22,652 nt of DNA from JBDREA01 sp043820265 (GTDB lineage: Archaea > Altiarchaeota > Altiarchaeia > IMC4 > JBDREA01). The notes under the pieces were generated by a model. It had not been told where the DNA came from and did not search any database. It saw only the letters and a list, made by a program, of their open reading frames with translations. The DNA lies in assembly GCA_043820265.1 (NCBI GenBank), contig JBDREA010000045.1, positions 1 to 22,652 of the forward strand, in the 5' to 3' direction. Position numbers and translations under genes: made by a program. This document shows, in pieces, positions 16,701-22,652 of this stretch; position 1 is the stretch's first letter; every line of letters starts with the position of its first letter.

Positions 16701-18241
16701 ATCCATCACCGCTCCGTGGGGAATGGGCGGATTGCGACAACGACGACTGGATGGACTGGTGGTGCGGGGACGTTTGCGGACCAGCGAAAGGAAAAATAGG
16801 AATCAGGAGTGGATCTTTTCTTCCTAATCCAAACTGGAATGCTGTTATCTCAGGGGAGCCTTGGATTGGCGAATACACTTTAACAGATTTCACCAACCGG
16901 AAGTTGGAGTGCTGCGGAGACGACACAGGTGAATACTATGTGGACAGCACAGGTCTTGGTCAGACTCCCTTATATGCCAATAGAGCCTGCTGTAATGATT
17001 CCTCTGATTTCGTGTGGATAACAGGAGTTACGAAGAACTGCTGTAACCCAGCCGTTGGTGAAGGAAACGCAACCGCTGGTTGCGGTACCTGTACAGACAA
17101 CATAGACAACGACGGAGACGGACTATTCGACGAAGACGGGGGAGACAACCCCGCACTCATAGATCCGGACTGCATACTCTACATGGATTGTCTTGAAGCC
17201 GGAGGATTCTGGGAAGGAACCTACATAAATCCATACGGAGACATAAACAATATAACAGATGAGATTGAATTCATTAATGGAACCGACGAATTTTGTTGCG
17301 GGGACAAAGCAAACGAATACATTTCAAGACCCCACTGGCCCTATGAAGTCGGTAAATTAGGAAGCGCATGCCATGACAGTCTAGGTGATTTTTGCAGTGG
17401 CATGGATTTCGATGACTGGGGATGCTGCGGCGATGAAACCTACTGCTATGATGGAGTAGGAACATGCTATACGGTAAATGATAGAGCAGACGTAGACGGC
17501 AATGGTGACACTGACACCTGTACCAACGAAGGAGCACACGGTTTCTGGGTTGACTGCCTAGATGGAACCGACTGTCCCGCCGGGAAATTCTGCGTGGACT
17601 ACGACTGCATCCCGGGAAGCGGCTGGCTTGACGTCGGAAACAACAGCCTAAATGACAGCATTCTGCCGGGCGTCTCAGACGACTTCGGCGGATCAATCAA
17701 CTACATCCTAAGGCACGGATGCACGTGTCCAGGATGTGTGATAAATGAATCAGACTGCCTGATTCCGATGATCTTTTATCTCGACCAACCCACAACCTTA
17801 ACACTGGATTTGAGTGTGTCGACGGCAGGTCCCGGGATGGGGGTCCTCGTGTCTGCGGGAAGCTACCAGATAAGCATTCCATACGGAGAAATATTTCCAA
17901 ATAACAAAGACAGAAACATAACGATTGGGGGAGGCGCCTCATATTGCTTTGCTGCATCCGGTCAAAATCAATTCCACCCAGAGTTGGGTATATGTCCTAT
18001 TCAAAATATTTGGATGGACTGTACTCAAGCATATATTAGTCCTCCAACCATCGTTACTGATTCAGCTCTTGATGACGCCCTTTGGAGGCTTTGGAAGAAA
18101 GCAGCAAAATGTCCCCCCCCATCATTTGCTGATCCTTGGAGTACATCAGACCTCTCTCAGTTAACTATTGGCGTAGAATACAGATCAAAGGCTCCTTCGC
18201 TCTTCGGCCCAATACCCGTGAAAGCAGTAGTCTGGATGTGA
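13787..18241 (+). CDS. Secreted giant cysteine-rich CCGDD-repeat protein
   Basis: This protein has about 1484 residues from ATG 13787; an in-frame TTG at 13772 would add five. The signal peptide is about residues 1-30 (basic RIHILG, then FFSVFLLLLLLSS). The mature part holds 13 CCG[DN][DEK] modules. Four long modules share the order CCGDD, CC, DCV, C, WC or YC, W-x-DCD, C, GEYTD, and are separated by shorter CCGDDxxEYY...CC units. Two linkers repeat ERDGDQ...CEANC. A MopE-like motif CTDNIDNDGDGLFDEDG starts at residue 1102. The last third parallels the whole C-terminal part of the 815-residue paralogue and ends LFGPIPVKAVVWM. It has no C-terminal anchor. It lies six bases before the pilin-like gene, so the two are surely co-transcribed. 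Extracellular structural or adhesive use is inferred; the family is unnamed as far as I know. Confidence 0.85.
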   Translation: MEAKRIHILGIFFSVFLLLLLLSSTATVSGAACGTNTVCGSDGDTNSGDCGTCGDIWGRTTGDAACGYSVAGDLCCGDDANEYDKYQRCYTFLVDATACTSDLNIRSCCNVNSDCVAPDGYCLTSYTTAYDLDLGPTINWAWCAVGQWYDCDESAATHCSSKCGFDAAEAGEAGVGEYLDYATQPDKVECCGDDENEFYRDYSGTGGGIACCDDPGDAVNGAGNCVPPGPEPDDPPETQCDIVMGGPGACNGGSCFNTALFTNSGEIPDATYTQSCCGDDSSEYYILTGIYEACCKESDDFVNSGGACVTPNDDQTICSTVLGFDWHVGITYESLLPSCCGNDANEYYLNNGVQYACCDNILDVVEVDGSCTTQDSDDSQLLCDTFPGTVCSGLTCWNPSWFTASGETPSAYYESSCCGDDVQDISYKETFLTFNCYNFGGITAIACADDPNIKGCCDYTNDCVSPDGYCHPYRLLTTQAYNVSTTESKNYAYCYSAGIGWMDCDYNTGFYCDTECSNIGKRILGGESVPFGEYTDQITLGCCGDDDGEYYVIDGVNEACCDSPTDCVDGTGACYFCGVDPDADQPTCEASFWVWLINPALYESGDASCCGNDPLEFYKTNTTAEACCDQAVDYVDESTLKCIGPIDCGLDTSPAPCGQTERDGDQSGCEANCGATAWELPTGDATLTCGWGTDMCCGDDLYEKNLYLKCATSPVDSAACTTDMNVRSCCNNIYDCVTPEGTCMNTNSDVYNFSVDETKNWAWCASNTWYDCDFNNGQVCNLYCSPFEQHPAGEAGVGEYTDYGTNPTKLECCGDDENEFIVSGPGGTKCCDSPVDTVDISGNCVFAGCSANDAAPACGGTERDGDQINCEANCAGTSVWELPVGDSACGYGTMMCCGDDAGENVVIEFKNADATNDVAYVDGEYGCCDDISDCVSAQSPLGCYPSISTPGNPIAVDVNPGGNDTKILCYRNPSPLRGEWADCDNDDWMDWWCGDVCGPAKGKIGIRSGSFLPNPNWNAVISGEPWIGEYTLTDFTNRKLECCGDDTGEYYVDSTGLGQTPLYANRACCNDSSDFVWITGVTKNCCNPAVGEGNATAGCGTCTDNIDNDGDGLFDEDGGDNPALIDPDCILYMDCLEAGGFWEGTYINPYGDINNITDEIEFINGTDEFCCGDKANEYISRPHWPYEVGKLGSACHDSLGDFCSGMDFDDWGCCGDETYCYDGVGTCYTVNDRADVDGNGDTDTCTNEGAHGFWVDCLDGTDCPAGKFCVDYDCIPGSGWLDVGNNSLNDSILPGVSDDFGGSINYILRHGCTCPGCVINESDCLIPMIFYLDQPTTLTLDLSVSTAGPGMGVLVSAGSYQISIPYGEIFPNNKDRNITIGGGASYCFAASGQNQFHPELGICPIQNIWMDCTQAYISPPTIVTDSALDDALWRLWKKAAKCPPPSFADPWSTSDLSQLTIGVEYRSKAPSLFGPIPVKAVVWM
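14009..16924 (+). repeat. Tandem CCGDD-module repeat region
   Basis: The 15-mer TGCTGCGGAGACGAC recurs exactly at 14009, 15410, 15872, 16220 and 16910, and once in the paralogue at 12322. Long modules begin at about 14009, 15037, 15872 and 16472. Conservation at the DNA level points to recent duplication or gene conversion. Confidence 0.75.
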
Positions 18242-18247
18242 AAAAAA

Positions 18248-19756
18248 ATGTCTGGTTCTCTAATCCCCAAAGGAAACAAAGGATACATCTATACACTCAT
18301 CTCAGTCATACTATTATTGGGCATTATCTCAATGAACGTCCACTACGCCCAGATTTCAAGCCAGAAGGCTAGGTCAAACATCAACCGCATCCAGACCGAC
18401 GAATTGTCTGCGGTCGTGGAATCGGTGAAAGAGGATTTCAGAAACACCTTAGAGATCTCAGGCGGCAGGGCGACCGTCTTTTTAACGGGATACCTCGCCA
18501 GCAACTTCACAAACCTCACAGACTACGAATTGATTCCTTGTCCTGAGATAGGAGACTTCAAATACACCCGCACCGGAGCCCCCGCCGCCATCGCAGAACT
18601 CATGCTTTGCGGAACCATAGAGGGTTCGGGGCAGTGGAGCATGGAGAGGATGAACACCCACACACTCGTGAACTGGAGCGACCGGGTGAACACCTACGCA
18701 AAAGAACGCGACGTCAACGTCACAGTAAGATTCGATGATATATTGGTGGCCCCCTATGACGTCTGGACCATCGCGTTCATCGGAAAAGTGTCGATATTCG
18801 GCGTAGACACATTGGGTTGGAGCAGATACGACGTGCAGTCTGTGCCGGTCGTCTCAGGAATAGAGATAAACAGCGTGGAAGACCCCTTAAACATTGTCTT
18901 GACCGGAAAGCCTGGTTTAGGTTCGGTTTTCATTCCCTGCAATCCCGGCGCCTACTCGATAATCAACGGGACAATCCTGGATCTCTGGATGGATTCTGGC
19001 TGCCACCTCGAAGACGACAAACTTGGTGCCTCCTTTTTCGATAGGCTGGAGGGTAGACCTTGGACAACAGTTAACTACAGGGAATTGAGAGAAGAAGTCA
19101 GAGAAGCGATGGGTGAGGAATTCGTGACTGGTCCGAGCCTGAACCTCGAGACCGTATTGGACCTCGACGAGTGGTGGGTGCAAAATGTCTCCTCCATCCC
19201 GGTCGATGTGGATCGGAGTTGGGTGGATGGAGAATACTTTTTCTCGCCATACAAATCCTTCTGCCACCCCGTGGACTCGGTCCACGAAGACCTGATGATT
19301 GACTCAAGACACCTATACCTCTACTACGTGTCAAACTACTACAGCCCAAAGCGCGCAGTCGACTGCTTCATCACGATAACGAACGAGACAAGTGATTATA
19401 TCTATTATCCCCCTCCAACGCATTTCGATGATCCAAAATACGCCCTAAACAACACTCCCTTCCCCCTGGGAGTGAACTTCACCTGGATGAACGTCGGCAA
19501 CCTGACCTGCAACCTTACGATAGCGGAATACGAATCCGGTGCATACGTATGGACAGTCAATCAATCACTTAAACCGTGGGAGAATTTCTCATATTTCTTC
19601 AACAAAACCTATACATTCCATACAAAGCCGAATATTTTCTCCTGCTATAACTTGAGCGCTGAGGCAAATAACAAGCCTAACAGATACGGAGCAGAGATAT
19701 GCATTCTCGAACCAGGCATTTCAGAAGACTCAGGCGATTGGATAACATACTGCTAA
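18248..19756 (+). CDS. Pilin-like single-pass secreted protein
   Basis: This protein has 502 residues. A short basic N-terminus ending in KGNKG is followed at once by the hydrophobic helix YIYTLISVILLLGIISM (residues 13-29). This layout resembles archaeal type IV prepilins, which are cut by a class III signal peptidase just before the helix. There is no glutamate near the start of the helix, unlike classical type IV pilins. The long ectodomain has ten cysteines and about a dozen N-x-S/T sequons (NFTNLT, NVT, NGT, NLT), suggesting heavy N-glycosylation. It lies six bases after the giant cysteine-rich gene and 72 bases before the pilus-type ATPase, so it is probably a subunit or anchor of the same system. 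It is much larger than a typical pilin, so a tip or minor subunit, or a plain type II membrane protein, is possible. Confidence 0.65.
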   Translation: MSGSLIPKGNKGYIYTLISVILLLGIISMNVHYAQISSQKARSNINRIQTDELSAVVESVKEDFRNTLEISGGRATVFLTGYLASNFTNLTDYELIPCPEIGDFKYTRTGAPAAIAELMLCGTIEGSGQWSMERMNTHTLVNWSDRVNTYAKERDVNVTVRFDDILVAPYDVWTIAFIGKVSIFGVDTLGWSRYDVQSVPVVSGIEINSVEDPLNIVLTGKPGLGSVFIPCNPGAYSIINGTILDLWMDSGCHLEDDKLGASFFDRLEGRPWTTVNYRELREEVREAMGEEFVTGPSLNLETVLDLDEWWVQNVSSIPVDVDRSWVDGEYFFSPYKSFCHPVDSVHEDLMIDSRHLYLYYVSNYYSPKRAVDCFITITNETSDYIYYPPPTHFDDPKYALNNTPFPLGVNFTWMNVGNLTCNLTIAEYESGAYVWTVNQSLKPWENFSYFFNKTYTFHTKPNIFSCYNLSAEANNKPNRYGAEICILEPGISEDSGDWITYC

Positions 19757-19828
19757 GTTCTTTTAAAGAAGGAGTTTCCCCCAACTTTCTATTTTTATTT
19801 GTCTGGCGGTAATTCTTAAGAGAGTTAA

Positions 19829-21658
19829 ATGGCCGACGACAAAAAGAAAGAAGAGGACGCCCAGACAAAGGACGAGGCAAAGGCAGTCAAAGAAAAAAAA
19901 CAACAAGAGAAGGACAAAAAAGAACCCTCGAAAACAAAGGATAGTCCAAAAGAAGAAGCTGGAAAAAAAGAGGATTCTCCCAAAAAAGACAAAGAAAAAA
20001 AAGAGGACTTAGATAAAGTAGAGGAAGAACCCTCAAAAGACATGTCCCCCGGAGTAATAGATCCCGTAAAAAAACCAGACGAAGAAACACCCGAATCCAA
20101 AACAGATGATCCTTCCACAAAAATCGATAGGAAAGGAAAACCCAGCGAAGATGAATCATTGGAGGTCGACTCATACGGCATCTACAGCGGAGACCTCGAA
20201 TTCACAGTCAAAGTATTTGACGTAGGAGACTACGTCCTGCACTACGAAGTGCAGCTGCCCCACGTAGACTTTGTAACACGCGCCCTACTCGACGAAACCA
20301 AGAGAAGTTTGGTAGGCGAAATTCAGCTTGAAAGCCGAGACATTATGAGCTCGGCAAAGATCAAGAGCATGCGCGAAAAATTTCTGGCGCGCTCAAAGAC
20401 CAAGCTGAAAAACGTCCTAAAAAGAGCATCCGACGAATACGTCAACGTCCTGTCACTCATCCTCGTAAACGAGATGGTGGGATTAGGAGACATTGAGTAC
20501 CTTCTAATGGACGACTCAATAGAAGAAGTCGTCGTCAACAGCTCAAAGGACATGGTATGGGTCTACCACAAACGGCATGGATGGGTGAAGACCAATATAA
20601 ACATCCCAACAGAAGAGATGATCATGAACTATGCCTCAAGGGTTGCAAGGGAGGTGGGAAGAGAGATAACCCACATGGAGCCTTTGTTGGACGCCCACCT
20701 TTCGACAGGAGACAGGGTAAATGCGACGTTATTTCCGATTTCCACCCGCGGGAACACCATGACTATCAGGCGGTTTTCCAGGACACCTTGGACAATCATA
20801 CACTTAATTGACCCCAGAATCAACACGATAAACGCCAGGGTCGCGGCATTTCTTTGGGTTGCCATAGAATACGAGATGAGCATGCTCGTAGCAGGTGGAA
20901 CAGCCAGCGGAAAGACTTCTATGTTGAACGCCTTGATGCCCTTTTTTCCGGCAAACCAGAGGATAATAACGATAGAGGACACAAGAGAGCTCAATCTCCC
21001 GGAATACCAGCACTGGATCCCATTGACTTCCCGGCCCGCCAACCCCCAGGGAGAAGGTGAAGTATCAATGCTAAATCTCATGGAGAACGCCTTACGTATG
21101 CGTCCCGATAGGATTGTGGTCGGGGAAGTCAGAGCCAGAAAGGAGGCGGAGGTATTGTTTGAAGCCATGCACACAGGCCACTCGGTTTATGGGACATTCC
21201 ACGCCGAACAGGCAACAGAAGTGGTTGACAGACTGTGCGGGCCCCCAATGAACATCCCTCCTTTGGTCTTAAAGTCGCTTCACTTGGTACTCGTCCAGTA
21301 CCGAAACAGGCGAACCGGGTGGCGCAGGACATTCGAGGTGGCAGAGATAACGAAAGACGAAGGGGAGACCCCAAGCGTCAACACCCTGTTTATGTGGCAT
21401 CCGAAAACCGATACAGTCGAACCGATGTATCCCTCCATCAGGGTAAAAGACGAACTCGAGTTGTTCACAGGAATGAGCGAAAAGGAATTACAAGAAGATT
21501 TGAAAGGAAAGCAATTAGTTCTTGAATGGATGCTCGCACAAAACATCAGAGACGTAAACGACGTCGGAAAGATAATCACTGAATACTACATAGACAAGGA
21601 AACAGTGCTTGACTTAGTCAGCAAAGGAGATAAAGCATTAGAAGAACTTCAATCATAA
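19829..21658 (+). CDS. Type II/IV secretion (pilus) ATPase, GspE/TadA/FlaI family
   Basis: This 609-residue cytosolic hexameric ATPase would power assembly or secretion. Residues 1-110 are an unusual Lys/Glu/Asp-rich, low-complexity tail. Residues about 115-260 hold the N-terminal domain (SLVGEIQLESRD, then IEEVVVNSS). The T2SSE core follows: Walker A GGTASGKT (356-363), Asp box TIEDTREL (381-388), Walker B region with RIVVGEVRA (G432, E433), and His box MHTGHSVYGTFHA (447-459). All key residues are present. The gene for the partner membrane platform follows after five bases. The pilin-like gene upstream and the lack of archaellum genes favour an archaeal type IV pilus or secretion system over an archaellum motor. 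A T-rich stretch before the gene (19789-19800) may hold a promoter. Confidence 0.93.
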   Translation: MADDKKKEEDAQTKDEAKAVKEKKQQEKDKKEPSKTKDSPKEEAGKKEDSPKKDKEKKEDLDKVEEEPSKDMSPGVIDPVKKPDEETPESKTDDPSTKIDRKGKPSEDESLEVDSYGIYSGDLEFTVKVFDVGDYVLHYEVQLPHVDFVTRALLDETKRSLVGEIQLESRDIMSSAKIKSMREKFLARSKTKLKNVLKRASDEYVNVLSLILVNEMVGLGDIEYLLMDDSIEEVVVNSSKDMVWVYHKRHGWVKTNINIPTEEMIMNYASRVAREVGREITHMEPLLDAHLSTGDRVNATLFPISTRGNTMTIRRFSRTPWTIIHLIDPRINTINARVAAFLWVAIEYEMSMLVAGGTASGKTSMLNALMPFFPANQRIITIEDTRELNLPEYQHWIPLTSRPANPQGEGEVSMLNLMENALRMRPDRIVVGEVRARKEAEVLFEAMHTGHSVYGTFHAEQATEVVDRLCGPPMNIPPLVLKSLHLVLVQYRNRRTGWRRTFEVAEITKDEGETPSVNTLFMWHPKTDTVEPMYPSIRVKDELELFTGMSEKELQEDLKGKQLVLEWMLAQNIRDVNDVGKIITEYYIDKETVLDLVSKGDKALEELQS

Positions 21659-21663
21659 AAAAA

Positions 21664-22557
21664 ATGCCAGGATTTTATGATTCCCCGCAGGTGCAAAAAA
21701 CATCTCAGCATTTCAAAGGAATGGCTCAACTGGTCGGAGCCATGTTTCCAACCTTAGAGTGGGATCTCAGGAAAGCGGGCTATCAGATAAATGCCATCCA
21801 GTACGTATCGATTACAATCTACCTTGTGATGCTTGCATTCATCGGCTGCATGGTCGTCTTTGGAGTGCCTGTTGCTGCGACCGAAAAATACGTAATACTG
21901 CCTGACGGAGAAATCAACACAATGATTTTTTGGCCTTTTGGATTGGCTATCTCGATCTCTGCGATGGTATTCTTTTATTCTCTTTACGCGCCAAAGATCA
22001 AGATCTCCTCGAGGAGCAGAAAAATAGACAAGACCCTGGAATTCATGCTCAAAGACATGCAGGTCCAGCTGACTGCGGGAGTCCCACTTTTCGACACGTT
22101 GGTTAACATCAGCCGAGGCCAGTATGGAGAGTGCTCAACCATCGCAGACGGGATAGTCCAGGAGGTGCAGTCCGGAAAAAGCGTGATAGACGTATTGGAT
22201 GAGGTTGGCATGTGGAGCCCAAGCGATTACCTCAGAAAGGTTCTCTGGCAGATAGTCAACGCCGTCCGCTCGGGAGCAGACATGGTTCGTGCGCTTGATG
22301 CCATCGCAAACGACATAAGGATTGAAAAGGAGAACAAGATCAAAGCATACGGCCAAGAACTGAACCTCTGGGGACTAATCTATCTTATGGCCGCGGTCAT
22401 TGTCCCCTCGATGGGGGTGACTCTTCTGGTGATTCTTTCGAGCTTCATCGGCGGAAACGTAATAGATGAATCATTGTTTTGGACGATAATGGTCGGATTG
22501 ATTATCTTTCAGGTGATATTCATTTCCTTTGTTTCAAGCAAGCGCCCGGAGGTATGA
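21664..22557 (+). CDS. Type II secretion F-domain membrane platform protein (TadC/GspF-like)
   Basis: This 297-residue inner-membrane protein is the platform partner of the E-type ATPase. About four membrane segments are visible: ITIYLVMLAFIGCMVVFGV (near 50-68), FGLAISISAMVFFYSLY (near 92-108), LIYLMAAVIVPSMGVTLLVIL (near 236-256), and a last one near 272-290. The cytosolic T2SSF domain lies between the second and third, with LEFMLKDMQVQLTAGVPLFD and NISRGQYGECS followed by VQEVQSGKSVIDVL. It starts five bases after the ATPase stop, with no clear Shine-Dalgarno sequence, so it is probably translated by coupling. It ends one base before the next start, confirming an operon. Confidence 0.93.
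   Translation: MPGFYDSPQVQKTSQHFKGMAQLVGAMFPTLEWDLRKAGYQINAIQYVSITIYLVMLAFIGCMVVFGVPVAATEKYVILPDGEINTMIFWPFGLAISISAMVFFYSLYAPKIKISSRSRKIDKTLEFMLKDMQVQLTAGVPLFDTLVNISRGQYGECSTIADGIVQEVQSGKSVIDVLDEVGMWSPSDYLRKVLWQIVNAVRSGADMVRALDAIANDIRIEKENKIKAYGQELNLWGLIYLMAAVIVPSMGVTLLVILSSFIGGNVIDESLFWTIMVGLIIFQVIFISFVSSKRPEV
22548..22553 (+). promoter_or_regulatory. Strong Shine-Dalgarno GGAGGT for the last gene
   Basis: GGAGGT lies five bases before the ATG at 22559, inside the end of the F-protein gene. It is the best match to the 16S tail seen in the window and fixes the start of the truncated gene. Confidence 0.7.
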
Positions 22558-22558
22558 G

Positions 22559-22652
22559 ATGGTCAAGGTAGGAGAATTGATTAGCGGGGAGGAAAAGACT
22601 GAATCAGACATTGAGCCGAAGAAGAAACGGTCAGGTTCCGTCATTGGAAAAG
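22559..22652 (+). CDS. Start of a further gene of the secretion operon, truncated by the window edge
   Basis: Thirty-one codons are visible, starting MVKVGELISGEEKTE and continuing with a charged, Lys-rich stretch (PKKKRSG). No domain can be recognised. In many archaeal pilus loci an E-type ATPase is followed by two F-type membrane proteins, so a second F-like protein with a charged N-terminus is the likeliest guess. The spacing (one base after the previous stop) and the strong ribosome-binding site show it is a real co-transcribed gene. Confidence 0.7.
   Translation, partial: MVKVGELISGEEKTESDIEPKKKRSGSVIGK

Noticed and set aside
13787..18241. Lipoprotein lipobox at the end of the signal peptide (SGAAC)
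   Set aside because: The residue three before the cysteine is glycine instead of leucine or a similar residue, so the match is poor.
11209..18241. Metallothionein or granulin-type repeats
   Set aside because: Spacing is much longer, the modules hold conserved Trp, Tyr and acidic residues, and the proteins have signal peptides and lengths outside those families.
19825..20181. Minus-strand Ser/Phe-rich open frames
   Set aside because: They mirror the Lys/Glu-rich tail of the secretion ATPase; low-complexity codons on the plus strand create them.
20629..21174. Minus-strand open frame of 181 codons
   Set aside because: It lies opposite the Walker A/B core of the secretion ATPase and has no family resemblance.
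19829..22557. Archaellum motor (FlaI/FlaJ)
   Set aside because: No archaellins or other archaellum accessory genes are present; the pilin-like gene and four-segment F protein fit a type IV pilus or secretion system better.

Overview
The window is archaeal. The evidence is a KaiC/RadA-type ATPase tail next to a CheF-like taxis protein, archaeal-style E and F proteins of a type IV pilus or type II secretion family, TATA-box promoters placed so that several genes would be leaderless, and a GGAGGT ribosome-binding site before one gene. The phylum cannot be fixed. Large, very cysteine-rich surface proteins with CCGDD repeats fit my impression of DPANN-like or related uncultivated lineages, but that is only an impression. 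No rRNA, tRNA, CRISPR array or insertion sequence was seen.

Layout. Bases 1-1092 (+) hold the tail of a KaiC-like ATPase and a CheF-like protein with a winged helix, a small signalling operon. Bases 1067-3662 (-) hold a zinc-finger protein, argS with a +1 frameshift in a pair of short A/T runs, and a two-CBS-domain protein. Bases 3663-4007 are non-coding but highly structured: four homologous imperfect palindromes whose core sequences covary within each pair, plus two short perfect hairpins. This directly precedes a 1156-residue TPR protein with Ig-like domains.

Bases 4008-10619 (+) encode the TPR/Ig protein, a MoxR AAA+ ATPase, and a secreted, C-terminally anchored beta-propeller/helical-repeat protein. 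Bases 10633-11124 (-) encode a small multidrug-export-family membrane protein. Bases 11209-18241 (+) encode two paralogous secreted cysteine-rich proteins (815 and about 1484 residues), each behind a near-identical promoter. Bases 18248-22652 (+) encode a pilin-like single-pass protein, a secretion/pilus ATPase with a long charged N-terminal tail, a T2SSF/TadC-like membrane protein, and the start of a further gene.

Interpretation (inference). From 11209 onward the genes look like a locus for building a disulfide-rich surface structure. The E-type ATPase and F-type platform would assemble pilin-like subunits, and the CCGDD proteins would be cargo or decoration. The MoxR/TPR/propeller trio upstream may be a chaperone module for surface proteins, with a cytosolic ATPase and scaffold and an exported propeller sensor or platform. 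The strongest candidates for something undescribed are the CCGDD protein family in this setting, the MoxR-TPR/Ig-propeller trio, and the covarying palindrome array at 3717-3998.
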